Shown one piece after another: positions 1 to 11,160 of a stretch of DNA of 64,000 nucleotides. Every line of letters starts with the position of its first letter. Within the stretch, counting starts at the first letter, position 1. The position numbers and the translations under genes are program-made. The DNA lies in NCBI GenBank assembly GCA_948146395.1, contig OX411559.1:996001-1060000 (forward strand). The letters are read 5' to 3'. The DNA comes from Fragum whitleyi (Eukaryota > Mollusca > Bivalvia > Cardiida > Cardiidae). The notes under the pieces are model-generated. The model saw only the letters and a list, made by a program, of their open reading frames with translations, had not been told where the DNA came from and did no database searches.

Positions 1-3000
1 TAAACGCCAAGAAGACGTTTTCCATTCTCCGATTGTCATCCTTCAGAAACACTCTCCGTTCATAAACAAACCTTTTAAACCATTTAAAAAGAAGGTATCT
101 GCTTACATTCGAAGACCTTTTAGCATATTTTATCATTTAAACCTCTCGATTAGGTTTTCCATAGGTCCAGTAGAACTTTATTATTGTCTGGCTGTCTCTG
201 GCTGCGCCGGTGCCGTCCTTTTGAACTTCAAAAATTGAAGCGAATGGATTATGCTTAAATTTTAAATAGCCTAACTCATAACGTCAACACGTTATTAGGC
301 GAAGTTTGGAAGTGTTTGGTCCGAATTGAGGGGACAATTACGGATAGTAACACTAGGAAGTAACGTTACAAAATGGGTTGCGCCGGTAGCACCTACCCAG
401 GTAGACAAGATAATGGATTTTTTACGTCATAGCCATAGCAGACTTGATATTTTGTCATCATTAAATGATTTGAGACGTGTGCAAAATTTCATTGATTTCC
501 GTCGGGAAAAGTTATAGGAAAAGTCCACGAATTTTTTGATCCACCCTCGTAAATACCAGAAAGTTAAATGTCTATTATTATTTTATATATATATTATGAT
601 ATCATAGTATTAAATATATTTTTTATTTGCATCTCATTGTTTTCAAGCTCCCTGAATGCTTTGAGAATTCGTTTTGAATGATTAATATGCAATGAATACC
701 CGATTCAGTTTATAAATAGTTCGATATGGTTACGAAGATGGTAAATTATTTATCGATTACAAATGGATTCCCATGTATTCGAGTCTCCGAAAATTACTGA
801 CACGACAAACATCATGCCCGGAATGCCTTTTGATGTTTTGTTTTCTGATCTTTAAATAAAACGAATGATTCCTTAAGTTTTTGTCTAAAACCTTTTTTAG
901 TGCGTCAAAAATCGTTTTGAATAATTCACATAAACGTATTTTATCTTTAACTTTGTAACGTTAAACAATTGAACGCTGATATTTTCGCCATCGTGGGTCC
1001 TAAAATACATGCATTTTGTTGTCTGTTGTAACCATTTTACCTTTTGGCCTATTCGAAAAGACTGAAAATGGAAGTAGAGAATGTTATCAGATTGTGAACG
1101 TGTGCGATCCTTGATAAACAGTGAAAACTGTTTTGGTGCAATATTCCTTAACTAACTGTTTCATATGTATACGATGAAAACAAAACATAATAAGACATAC
1201 TTTATGGTAAAATTCGCGGCTGTAAAAAATTCATACATGTGTATAATAGAAAAAGACTATGAACATAGATGTTGGGGCTTGTTCCAATATATTTTACAGA
1301 ATTATGTAGGTAATTAATACAATAATTCCTTTTTCGGGTTTGGGAGTGATTACTGATTAGTTATTGCACATGTAAAATATAACTATCTATTTCATTATTT
1401 ACTGTACATGTATTCTGCGTTATTTTTCACCTTACAGGGCGTGGCTTAGCCGTGTCGTAACTTGACGAGTTGACTTTTCAATATTTTGGGTTCGTCGACA
1501 ATTATCCTAAACGAAAAGTTCGTATCCTAAAAGCACAAGGATTAACATTTTTCTCAAAAGTGAGCACGTTTCGTCATAGGCTTTCTAATACCTAAGCTAA
1601 GAAGGTTTGATTATCCACCATCTACGCTTTTAAGTTAAAAGTGTATATGGTTGACTATCGATAAAAGAGCGTAAATGTTATAAACGCTTATTACCTTGAC
1701 TTAAATGCAAAGGCCCGTTACTAAGCTACCGCCCTGCCAAGGCAAAAATCATGGATTATATTTCGGCCGCACAAAAGTTAATTTGATACATAATACAATA
1801 CGCAAACATGCTAAACATAGATCGTAGCCAGCGGGCCGAGAAGCTTAAAAAGCAATGATTAGTTAATCTGCAAATAAAAGTATAGATAACTGGTTTTAGC
1901 CAATGTCTTATGAATGTTTAGACTATGTTTAATGTGTATTTCATTAATGTTTTTCAGTGGATTAACGAGAAAAACGGTAGATTATCAATTGATAAACTTA
2001 CCGCCTAACCGGTAAATTGTCAAAACTTATACCCCGCTTTTTTCATTTCTGCCTGTCTGACGTTATCATAGCAGAGCTCAATAAGTGACGTCATCATGAA
2101 CGTTGCGTAGCAATCACGTGCAAAATGACGCGCTTTAAGAAAATTTGTCCTAACATTTTCACTTTTTTTTCTCATTTTTACACTAAAGAAATAGAAACAT
2201 CGTTTCTTTTTCGAGTAATATCGATTTACATTTAATTTCGTGAAGAACAAAAGCCATCTTTTCATTCGTGGCTCCACCAATCGTGAAAATATAGATTTTG
2301 TCGTTGTTTACTCAATGAAATATAAATCCAATTGTTTAGATACTTTCATTTGAAAAATAAACCCATGGTGATGCGTAAAAGAACCTCTTGCCCATGGAAC
2401 TTATCAGAGCAACAATACCCCCTTCGTTTTGCCATTATGACAAGTTCTGGGATAAACTTTGACAGATACATAACACAAAACACATAGATCAGCCTATACA
2501 CCCTATGGTCTAATATTAGCGCGATACATTTTGATTATATTTTATATTATAATTTCATACTAGTTTTCGGCGGAAACAGTCCCTTTCAACCGCTAAATCC
2601 TGGTTACTGATGAACGAGTGCAAAATTATAATTTTTTTATTAAAAGACTTATCTAAGCTTCCTGCTTCCTACCGAATAATTGCGGGAAATCTTGAGCCAA
2701 ACTGGTTGAAATAATGAGGGAAATTATCCATTTATTTGAATAAAAAACTGGGGTTAAGACGTATGATTGTTAATTGATGACGAAGCAAATACCATATTTG
2801 GCTACCAAAGACAATCGTTAAGAATGTAGAAAATATTACTGTAAAGCTTACATCGACTAAAACCAGTTCAGAAGGATTAGCAATTAAATTAGTGTGCAGT
2901 TGCAAATCATATTCTAACAACCATGATCTATGGGTAGGGCGATCGATTTCTACACTATGACCGTTTTACTGTAAGTTATGCTGTTTTCTCTTCTCTGGCT

Positions 3001-3222
3001 GTTTAATATTTTTACATATTTAAAAATGAACGCAAAACCGGACGAAGATAGGAGTTCGTATATTTGAAAAAGTGTCAATTTAAAAGATGTGTGCATGAGT
3101 CAAGCTTCTTTTCTTGTCTGCTACTGTCCTTTTCTCTAGAAAAAGACGAATTTTACGATTCTCACACTAATCGAATCGTCATAGTTGAAAATGAAATACA
3201 ACTTAGGTAAGACATGGTTGCT
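1..3222. other. Presumed Shaw intron 1, AT-rich, no gene seen
   Basis: Lies downstream of the Shaw donor on the minus strand, so it is intron 1 if the gene continues in the usual direction. No potassium-channel membrane exon was found in either strand. Bases about 2035-2160 (GACGTTATC..., GTAGCAATCA..., AAACGCTTTA-like) are a diverged copy of about 10255-10355, so at least that part is old repeat. The rest shows nothing recognisable. Confidence 0.5.
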
Positions 3223-5461
3223 TACAGTAAACAGCATCGTGAAATGAACAATGAGAGTGATTTTGGAATGATTTTGGAATGAAATTGGATGAGTGAGAGG
3301 GGCGCATTTTGAGCGAAATTAACAGAAGGTAACCAACATCAATAATTATGTTCAAGATAAACAAGAGGGCCATAGTGGCCCTTAATCGCTCACCTGAATT
3401 AACAATCTAAAAAAGTTTTGACCCCATGACCTAGTTTTCACCTGACTTGATCCAATTTCAAATTTGTCAAAGTTCTCATCAAATTATTCATTCTGTCCAA
3501 TTTTCAGGTTGATTGGGCTAAAGATATGGCCTCTAGAGTGCCCACAAGGTTTTTCAAAGATTTGACCCTGTCACCTAGTTTTTGACCCCACTTGACCCAA
3601 TTTCGAACTTGACGGAGATTACATCAAGATAATCATTCTGACAAGTTTTCAGGTTGATTGGGCTAAAAATTTGGCCTCTAGAGTTTTCACATGGTTTTTC
3701 TAAGATTTGACCCCGTGACCAATTTTTAACCCGACTTGACCCAATTTCGAAATTGTCCTAGAGTGTCCTAGGGTTTTTCTAAAGATTTGACCCCGTAACC
3801 TAGTTTTTGACCCCAATTGACCTAATTACGAACTTGTCTGAGTTTTCATCAAGATAATCATTCTGACCAATTTTCAGGCTGATTGGGCTTAAAATATGGC
3901 CTCTAGAGTGTCCACAATGTTTTTCTAAGATTTGACCCTGTGACCTAGTTTTTGACCCCACTTGACCCAATTTCATACTTGTCCAAGATTTCATCAAGAT
4001 ATACATTCTGACCAATTTTCAGGTTGATTGGGCTGAAAAAATTGCCTCTAGAGTGTCCACGAGGTTTTTCTAAGATTTGACCCCATGACCTAGTTTTTGA
4101 CCCCACTTGACCCAATTTCAAAAATGTCCAAGATTTTATCAAGATAATCATTCCGACCAATTTTCAGGATGATTTGGCTTAAAATATGGCCTCTAGGGTG
4201 TCCACAAGGTTTTTCTAAGAATTGACCCCGTGATCTAGTTTTTGACCCAATTTTGAACTTCTCTGAGATTTTATCAAGATAAACATTCTGACCAATTTTC
4301 AGGTTGATTGGGCTAAAAATTTGGCCTCTAGAGTGTCCACAAGGTTTTTCTAAGAATTGACCCCTGTGACCTAGTTTTTGACCCCACTTGACCCAATTTT
4401 GAACTTGTCCTAGATTTCATCAGGATATTCATTCTGACCAATTTTCAGATTGATTGGGTTATAAATATGGCCTCTAGAGTGTCCACAAGGTTTTTCTAAG
4501 ATTTGACCCCGTGATCTAGTTTTTGACCCCACTTGACCCAATTTCGAACTTGTCCGAGATTTTATCAAGATTATCATTCTAACCAATTTTCAGGTTGATT
4601 GGGCTTAAAACATGGCCTCTAGGGTGTCCACAAGGATTTTCTTAGATTTGACCCTGTGACCTAGTTTTTGACCCCACTTGACCCAATTTCGAACTTGTCC
4701 GAGATTTTATCAAGATAATCATTCTGACCAATTTGCAGGTTGATTGGGCTAAAAATTTGGCCTCTAGAGTGTCCACAAGGTTTTTCTAAGAATTGACCCC
4801 GTGACCTAGTTTTTGACCCCACTTGACCCAAATTCAAACTTGTCCAAGATTTCATCAAGATAATCATTCTGACCAATTTTCAGGTTGATTGGGCTAAAAA
4901 TATGGCCTCTAGAGTGTCCACAAGGTTTTTCTTAGAATTGACCCCATGACCTAGTTTTTGACCCCACTTGACCCAATTTCGAACTTGTCCGAGATTTTAT
5001 CAAGGTAATCATTCTGACCAATTTTCAGGTTGATTGGGCTAAAAATATGGCCTCTAGAGTGTCCACAAGGTAAATGTTGACGACGCACAACGCACAACGC
5101 ACAACGGACGACGGACGACGGACATCAAGTAACCCCAAAAGCTCACCTTGAGCACTTCGTGCTCAGGTGAGCTAACAAAACAAGTGATATTTATTACCTC
5201 ACTTGGAATAACATGTGTATACAAGTTCTATGAATAGCTTTCTATTTCTGCAAGAACCAATCATTTATGTCCGTGAAATCGTGATTTTTTTTCTAGCTAT
5301 ATCTATTTTGTATGTAGTGTTAATGTTATCTTTTTCGTGATTTTGGAGCGCTTTTGATTGGGTTGAGTGGGCGTTTTGAATGAATGAATTGAGCGCTGAG
5401 TGAGCTATTTAGTACGGTTTTGATTGAGATGAATGTCAATTTCACGATGTCGTTATCTGTA
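3223..5461 (-). mobile_element. M1 element (class A) split at its centre by a HIN element
   Basis: Outer parts 3223-3361 and 5176-5461 together form one ~425 bp M1 copy. M1 family description: ends TACAGTTAGTTACATCGTG and, inverted, CACGATGTTGTTAACTGTA; a CATTCATTCC/CACTCACTCA-rich arm; a variable module; a central palindrome (GGGAGGTAAT...ATCGCTAATTTTGTTC / inverse); an ACTCGCTCCACACACTC arm. Insertion at TA and CAGT termini suggest Tc1/mariner-type mobilisation (inference). The plus direction is defined as CATTCATTCC arm first. Here the break lies inside the central palindrome, after GTTCAAGAT, and the element resumes with GATATTTATTACCTC. Confidence 0.85.
3362..5175 (+). mobile_element. 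HIN-1: Helentron-associated (CvA/pearl-like) element with ~145 bp tandem core
   Basis: Begins with a small hairpin (GGGCCA/TGGCCC) and TCGCTCACCTGA. It ends with hairpin GCTCACCTTGAGCAC / GTGCTCAGGTGAGC followed by CTAA. TCACCTGA and TCAGGTGA are subterminal inverted repeats. The core (about 3418-5072) holds about eleven tandem units of ~145 bp with the motifs TTTTTGACCCCACTTGACCC and GGCCTCTAGAGTGTCC; one unit is partly deleted near 3730. A short (GCACAAC/GGACGAC)n run precedes the 3' hairpin. This layout matches non-autonomous Helentron-associated elements described in bivalves (family knowledge). It inserted into an M1 copy. The 71-codon open frames recurring inside are shadows of the repeat unit. 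Confidence 0.7.
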
Positions 5462-6025
5462 TATAATGAAGGAATTTGTCAGACATATAGTTAATCTAGA
5501 AATCGACCCCCATTACCTAGATCTAAGGTTTTTTTTATTATTAACACGTTATTTGCAAGAATGACCAACTGAAGAATGTCAACGAATCTACAAAGTTTTA
5601 GGTAATGTCTTATCTTGTTTCAAATATCTACCTATATATTGTATATGTTTAGCTTAGGTCTTATGAAAAAAAAAGTCTGCATATGCATATTTTTCTTGAC
5701 CAATATAATTATGCATCATACTAAAGTCCACATATATATAGATATTTCTCAAAAATACGATATGTATAATAAACTCGTAATCGGTCCATATTGAAAGCAT
5801 CATCGATACATGTATATTGAAACATATATTCTGTTTATGCCTATTGCAATACATGTAAATATAGTATATATATTTGAATTTACTATAATATTATATGTAA
5901 ATCTATATATAAATGGTCTGTAAAATACTGTTGTTGGCATTAATAGAATAATTCACGGATACCTTAAGTTACATGTAATATACAGTTGTTGTCATTAATC
6001 GAAATGTTCACGGATACCTAACGTT
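5462..6025. other. Shaw intron 1, proximal part
   Basis: AT-rich sequence between the M1/HIN insertion and the splice donor. It has ATATAT-rich stretches at 5730-5900 and no coding potential. Near-duplicates GTTGTTGGCATTAAT (5930) and GTTGTTGTCATTAAT (5985), followed by TTCACGGATACCTAA, form a ~58 bp tandem duplication ending at the donor. Confidence 0.5.
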
Positions 6026-6034
6026 ACGTACCTT
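6026..6034 (-). other. 5' splice donor of the Shaw exon
   Basis: On the minus strand the exon ends AAG and the intron begins GTACGT. This is a strong U1-type donor, placed where the protein similarity to Shaw T1 stops (after TSAK). The intron begins at 6031. Confidence 0.9.
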
Positions 6035-6553
6035 TGCTGACGTGGATGAGTACGGCTCGTCAAATAAAGCCCATATTTTCGGTTGTATTCTCTGCCAGCA
6101 ATTTAACTGGCCCGCTTTATATTCCTCTTCCCAGCCGAATTTTTTCATAATATCATCCTCAGTGGGTTTATCTGTATCTAGGTCAAGTCGATCTAGAATC
6201 CCCAACACGTCCTGTGTATCTCTGTGTGACGTATACGTCATCCAACAACACGGCTCCACCTGGTTGGAATCTAGACCCCAAAATTCCAGTTCCTCCTCGA
6301 ATAACGGTCCGCATACGTCGGTTGGGTAATGGAGCTTTCCCGAGCGGTAATAGTTCAATATCTGGGCGAAAACGCCCGGGTGTCTATCGAAGAAATATTC
6401 GTTGAGCACTGGGTCATAATTTGCAAGAGCTTCCGTCAAACGTGACAGTCTAGTGGCCGGAATTTTCTTTAACGTCGCTTTGTACGTTTCATGACGTATT
6501 CCGCCTACGTTAATAATGACGCGGTTATCCGCGTCTTGCTGATTTATATTCAT
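6032..6553 (-). CDS. Shaw: Shaw/Kv3-type voltage-gated K+ channel, first coding exon (T1 domain)
   Basis: Encodes the cytoplasmic N-terminal tetramerisation (T1/BTB) domain of a Shaw-subfamily (Kv3, KCNC-like) delayed-rectifier potassium channel subunit. The exon is 522 bases, 174 codons, ending in phase 0 with ...TSAK. Visible motifs are [10 protein letters not shown] (residues 15-24), [13 protein letters not shown] (27-39), [15 protein letters not shown] (56-70), and the Shaw-class zinc site H-x5-C-x20-CC at H75, C81, C102 and C103. The Zn site lies at T1 subunit interfaces in non-Shaker Kv channels (family knowledge). The start is well supported: an in-frame TAA lies six codons upstream (6569-6571) and the context ACC-ATG is favourable. 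The open frame runs on to 6008 but only into intron. In known Shaw genes S1-S6 follow right after ...SAK; none of that is encoded between 6031 and base 1. The gene is therefore partial here, interrupted rather than broken. Family assignment is very secure; orthology (Shaw versus a Shaw-like paralogue) is not settled by T1 alone. Confidence 0.95.
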
Positions 6554-7227
6554 GGTTCCCGATTCGTTTTAACCCGTTTCGAGTTAGGTTAGGGACACCA
6601 GTTATCTTTATTTAACCTCCTTAAACGCGATATCGTCACATGAAAATCGTGGCTTATATCACAAAATGATTTCTTACTTCCGACTCAACATAATCTCGAT
6701 AACGCTATATTCCGAGCTTAGCACGGCAGTTTGAATTATATTCTTGCAATATCTTCACCAAAGAAACAAATATTCATACCCTACCCGCTGTTAAAACGCA
6801 GCGGTTTTAATGCCTTATCTTTATTTTATCTTATTGCCAAGATTCACTTTCCTATCACAGAAATTTGTTTCCCTCGTTTGATTCCCCTTAGAACGTATCG
6901 AATAGAATATTTCGTTAGTTTTGCTTATTACATATTCTGAATATATCATTAAGCAACATTATTCCATTTTATACACTTTTTGATTAATTTTACCAGCAAC
7001 AGTGGACTATAAATATCACAAAGATTCCAACGGAAATGACGTATCTTCCTTTGATGGCGCTTCACATAGTTGTCTATATTTAGTAACTGTCGAGTTAATG
7101 GTCCCCTGGAAAGTTCTGTGGCACAAGGAATGTAAACCTGAAATAAAATAAAAAAGACGCCAGTCTATATTGCTCAAATGAACAATCATGTAAGCCCATG
7201 CAGTTCTTAACCACTAAATATATTAAG
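6554..7227. other. Upstream region of the Shaw exon (5' UTR/promoter expected, none pinpointed)
   Basis: Immediately upstream of the Shaw start on the minus strand. It contains no recognisable transposon copy until the M2 element at 7228. No TATA box, initiator or upstream exon can be assigned with confidence. The 5' UTR may be spliced, in which case the promoter could be farther up. Confidence 0.35.
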
Positions 7228-7567
7228 TACAGTAGATATTGCCCGAGCGACCACGTCTATTAAGCGACCTTTTTATTAAGCGACCAACATAGAACGGCCC
7301 TTCACCGTAAGCAAAATCTCTGAAAAAGCGGACATTCTTGGTTATTGTTGAATTTTATGTTGTTGGAATCCATTAGAATCGTCTCAACAAGACGATTCTA
7401 ATGGGTTCGAACATCATAGGATTCAGGTCGACTTGACCGACAATCTATAACTGCCATCAAAACGAACTGTCACATTTATCATAGTTTTTCGTAATAAGCG
7501 ACCATTCCCATTAACGACCGCTTTTTGGTGGTCCCTTAAGTGGTCGCTTACCACAAGTTTTACTGTA
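7228..7567 (+). mobile_element. M2 element (TACAGT-ended, ~340 bp)
   Basis: Starts TACAGTAGATATTGCCCGAG, continues GCGACCACGTCTATTAAGCG, and ends GGTCGCTTACCACAAG...TACTGTA. The centre is a hairpin CATTAGAATCGTCT/AGACGATTCTAATG (7369-7402). The repeated GCGACC/GGTCGC words are the family signature. It is one of five copies in the window (others near 24.9, 46.1, 48.2 and 61.5 kb). TA-CAGT termini suggest a Tc1/mariner-type MITE. Confidence 0.8.
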
Positions 7568-7677
7568 CATGTACATACAGAATTGATAGAAATGAAGGAA
7601 AACGGGACGTTTTGATCCAATTGCCCCACTATACATTGCATATAAAAAAGTGTATTAACATCAAGCCGCCATTCTTT

Positions 7678-7778
7678 CCAGCCCTTTGTTTAGGATGACA
7701 AAGCAATGCAAAATGTTTGCAAATTATATCTCTCTTTGCATAGTTTGCACAGTTTTGTCATCCTGAACACGAAGCAGG
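7678..7778 (+). mobile_element. M5 element (CAGCCCT...TTCAGGAT-ended hairpin)
   Basis: Reads CAGCCCTTTGTTTAGGATGA at the left and has the inverse TCATCCTGAACACGAAG at the right. Internal inverted words are TGCAAAATGTTTGCAAA / TTTGCATAGTTTGCA. It is related to copies at 43.2 and 62.0 kb. Confidence 0.55.
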
Positions 7779-8067
7779 CATCAAATTTCGCTAGATGACA
7801 AAAAAATGTTCATCAAACAATAATGAGATATAAAGGTTTATGTTAGATCGTTAGAAAGTATTTTTACTTTCATATCTCTTTAAAATCAACAATACTCAAA
7901 TCAAATCTTATGATTTAATAACATGAAACTAAAACGTGAAGATGTGTGCATGACAGAAACGATTTTCACTAGACTTCACCGACGAACGCTTAAACAAGAG
8001 GTGTTGGAGGACAGCGAAGCTCGACTATCCAGTGCGTTGAAAAATACCATTAAATTCAACATCAGAG

Positions 8068-8482
8068 AAATAAGGTTTTGTCTAGAGCATGATATGAACC
8101 ATGTGCGAAGTTTCAAAGCAATAGCTTAAGTAGAAATAGAGATTAACACGGGTGCTCATAAAAACTTAATCAAGAAAATCTCAGTCCAAATAATTCCACT
8201 TAACAAGATATCGGGGTAAATAAACTTTGTCAAGAGGCTTATATTAAGGTCACAGAAGCATCTTTAAAGTTTCCAAGCAATAGCCTCGGTAGAAAAAGAA
8301 ATATACCAAATAAACAACAGTTGCACTTAAAATTTTAACCAAGTCCGTTAACGATTAAATTGCGTGAAATTCAATAACATAGTAATTGATTTTTGTCCAG
8401 AGGCAAATAGTATGGTCAAAGAAGCAGGTGCAAAGTTTATGATCAATGGCTTTATTAGAAAGAGAGATATAACAGATGCACG
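8068..8482 (+). repeat. Degenerate tandem repeat, ~160-166 bp period
   Basis: Three diverged units share TTTTGTC(C/T)AGAG, (A/G)AAGCAGGTGCAAAGTTT-like and CAAAGCAATAGC-like words. AAGTTT anchors lie at 8108, 8267 and 8433. A 68-codon open frame starting at 7923 runs into the first unit and shows no family signature. The block abuts the M1 copy at 8483. Confidence 0.55.
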
Positions 8483-8933
8483 TACAGTTAACAACATCGT
8501 AAAATTGACATGTTGAACGATTTTGGAATGATTTATGAGTGAAATTGATTGAGTGAGTCGGGCGACTTTTGAGTGAAATTAAAGGGAGGAAATGCACGGT
8601 CGCTAATTTTGTTCGGAATGAACAAAATTATCGATATTGATTACCTCCCTTTAATAAAATATGCATACAATTTCTATAGATAGCTTCCTATTTCGCCAAG
8701 AACCTATTTGACGCTTACAATTTAAATTATGTCAGTGAAATCGCGATTTTTCTCTATCCAAATTTACTTTTGATGACGTTGTTGTTTCTATATTTTTAAT
8801 TGGTTTGAGCGTCTTGAATGATATTCATGAGTGAGTGTTTGAAATGAATGAATGGAGCGCTGAGTGATCGAATTAGAATGATTTTGATCGGATATTGTCA
8901 ATTTCACGATACCACTAACTCAACTAGACTGTA
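8483..8933 (-). mobile_element. M1 element, class A, full length
   Basis: Starts TACAGTTAACAACATCGTA, with the full central palindrome (GGAGGAAATG... / ...GATTACCTCCC) and class-A module (AATCGCGATTTTTC). The far end reads CACGATACCACTAACT followed by about 13 extra bases before ACTGTA. Confidence 0.85.
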
Positions 8934-9274
8934 AGGGTCACACATTTGTCATAATGGATTTGAGAATTACACAGAATAAAGTCCCCTATATAATGGTATT
9001 TTCTATAGCCGTATAAGAGTATGGAATATTGGTTCTCCATAGAAAGAGGCATCTCCCAGAGGACAAGAAAAAATAGCAAAGCCGCGCGTTATCCGCAAAA
9101 TCAATATGGCGTCACACATTGTAGGGCATTATTTCTTCAAATCGATTTCTCCTCGTAACGTTACAGTTTAAAACATTATATTTGATAAAAATCTCTTAGA
9201 CTATGTCTGTTTTCTATTGATTCTCTTATACCACAAAGTATTTATTACAATTCTATGTAAGTCTAAAACTAATG
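8934..9274. other. No feature seen
   Basis: AT-rich spacer between two M1 copies in the same orientation. No coding or repeat signature recognised. Confidence 0.5.
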
Positions 9275-9585
9275 TACAGTTAACAACATCATGAAATTGA
9301 CAAGGCGAATGATTTGTGAATGATTTTTGAATGAAATTGAATGAACACGATATGTGATTTCTGAATGAAATTAAAGGGTGGGGGGCAATCGAATATAGAC
9401 AAAATTATCCAGGAAGAACAAAATTGGCAATATTATCTCCTCCCTTTAATAAAAATATGCATACAAGTTATATAAATAGATTCTTATTTCTTCAAGAACA
9501 AATAAGACGCTTATAGTTTCAATTGATTCAGTGTAATCGCGATTTTTTTAGCTTTATTTATTTTGAAAGAAGTTGTAAATCTTGT
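9275..9585 (-). mobile_element. M1 element, class A, truncated at the CATTCATTCC arm
   Basis: Starts TACAGTTAACAACATCATG and covers the central palindrome and the AATCGCGATTTTTT module. It stops after TTTTGAAAGAAGTTG. An A-run (9601-9617) and an M7 fragment replace the rest. Confidence 0.8.
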
Positions 9586-9738
9586 GAGCCAAGTAAAATG
9601 ACAAAAAAAAAAAAAAAATGAAATATATGGTTCGATTCCATAGAGGTCAACTAGATATATCATGTCAAAAACTGTTATGTGGGAAGTTCGAATGATAAAT
9701 CTAGATTCTAAATGTATAGAAAACAAAAAAGTTTCGAC

Positions 9739-9835
9739 TTGGGTCAGCCTGCACAATTCGCGCAGTCTGACCTGGGGGATACTAATCGCACTTCTTACAT
9801 GGTCCCTTTTCGCGTGACGGGACCCAGTTACAAAG
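9739..9835 (+). mobile_element. M7 element, right-hand fragment
   Basis: Contains hairpin GGTCAGCCTGCACA/GCGCAGTCTGACC and ends CATGGTCCCTTTTCGCGTG followed by ACGGGACCC. These are the inner hairpin and one terminus of the M7 copy at 37.8 kb. Confidence 0.6.
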
Positions 9836-10358
9836 ATATCAGATATAGATAAGGTAGGGTATAATGAATTCGTCTATACTGCGAAACACCTTGTTTTTGG
9901 AGTACTCATTTCATTTGTCTAATCAATACTATTGAAGTAAGTGTCCACAGCATAGGTTTCATTTTATGAAACATGAGACTTTTGAAAATAAAATCGCCCC
10001 TTATTTGACATCTTAAAATGCTTGAAACATTTTTTACCAGAATTCGCCGTCCATTTGGGCTGGTACTAGTCTACAGTTGGTCTACCAGAATCTGACGTCA
10101 CATTCCATTTTTACGTCATAATGACCTGTAAATAGAGCAAGAAATCTTAAATGATATTCGGGGGATTATCGAAAAATATCCGCAAGTTTCACCTGGAAAT
10201 TTAATTGCCAATTAAGTGAAATTACCTAAGATTGAGCCCTGCTTTCAGTTTACCCTATTTGACGTTATCTAAGCGGGGTCTAATTTAACGCATGACATCA
10301 TTCTGTTGCCTAGTAATCAAGTAAACAATAAAACGCTTTACGATAATTTGTTATGACA
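9836..10358. other. Mostly unassigned; diverged repeat at its right end
   Basis: About 10255-10355 (TTGACGTTATCTAAG..., TTGCCTAGTAATCA..., AAACGCTTTACG) matches 2035-2160 imperfectly. Nothing else recognised. Confidence 0.4.
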
Positions 10359-10797
10359 TACAGTTTACAACGTCGTGAAATTGACAAAGAGAATGATCTT
10401 CGAATGATCTAAGAATGAAATTGAATGAGCGTATTGGGCGAGTTTTGAGTGAATTTAATGGGAGGTAAACCAATGTCGCAAATTTTGTTCAGGATGAACA
10501 AAATTAGCGATATTGTTAGCTGCCTTTTATAAAAGAATGCATAAAAGTTCTTTACGTAGCTTCCTATTTCTTCAAGAACCTATGAGACGCTAACAATTGA
10601 ATTATGTCAGAGAAATTACGATTTCCTCAATCAACATTTATTTTGAATGATGTTCTTGATTCTATTTTTTTCATTGGGTTTGAGCGTTTTTGAATGTTTT
10701 GAGTGAGTGTTTGGAATGAATGAATGTAGCAATGACTGAGCGATTTTGAATGGTTTTGATTGAGATGTATGTCAATTTCACGATGTAAATAACTGTT
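10359..10797 (-). mobile_element. M1 element, class A, full length
   Basis: 439 bp from TACAGTTTACAACGTCGTG to CACGATGTAAATAACTGT. The central palindrome at 10460-10535 is well preserved. Confidence 0.88.
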
Positions 10798-10901
10798 TTG
10801 ACATTTCGTCTAATCTTCGCATTAAACAAAAAGAATAATCGTTTATTTGTTTTTTGTGCATGAGCGATAAAGACTTTCGCTCTATTAACAAAATAAGTTA
10901 T

Positions 10902-11110
10902 ATTTCCACTAGTATTTGTCTCTCACCAATTGGTTGATTATCGCAAACTATGTGAGATAGCAGCTGGAGGCGGGGAAAGGATATGTTGGTTGTACTGGTG
11001 AGAGAAATATCAGGAATTACTTGTTAGGTGCTCCAGCCGCCGCGATATACCTGAAATAATTGTTGAAAGCGGCGTAAAACCCCATTCAATCAATCAATTT
11101 CCACTAGTAT
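10902..11110 (+). mobile_element. SINE-A, 5'-truncated, with 14-bp target-site duplication
   Basis: The SINE body 10916-11096 lies between identical 14-mers ATTTCCACTAGTAT (10902-10915 and 11097-11110). It starts TTGTCTCTCACC, contains GAGATAGCAGCTGGAGGC and TGCTCCAGCCGCCGCGATA, and ends GAAAGCGGCGTAAAAC plus a (CAAT)n tail. The tRNA head seen at 37.08 kb is missing, as expected for incomplete target-primed reverse transcription by a LINE. Confidence 0.9.
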
Positions 11111-11160
11111 CTTCGCTAATTGAAAATATAGCCTTTGTTGACCACTCAGTGAAAGATAAA

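Noticed and set aside
2732..2920. Hydrophobic 62-codon minus-strand frame as a candidate Shaw membrane exon
   Set aside because: Contains no S1-S6 or pore signature of Kv channels and no matching splice sites; hydrophobicity follows from T/A-rich DNA.
3800..4876. Three similar 71-codon open frames on the minus strand, looking like a small gene family
   Set aside because: They are the same frame of successive ~145 bp HIN-1 core units; similarity reflects the tandem DNA repeat.
6008..6031. Shaw reading frame extending seven codons past the donor
   Set aside because: Residues after SAK do not match the family and the donor AAG|GTACGT is strong; this is intron.
7923..8129. 68-codon charged open frame
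   Set aside because: Overlaps a degenerate tandem repeat, has no recognisable domain, and no splice or promoter context.
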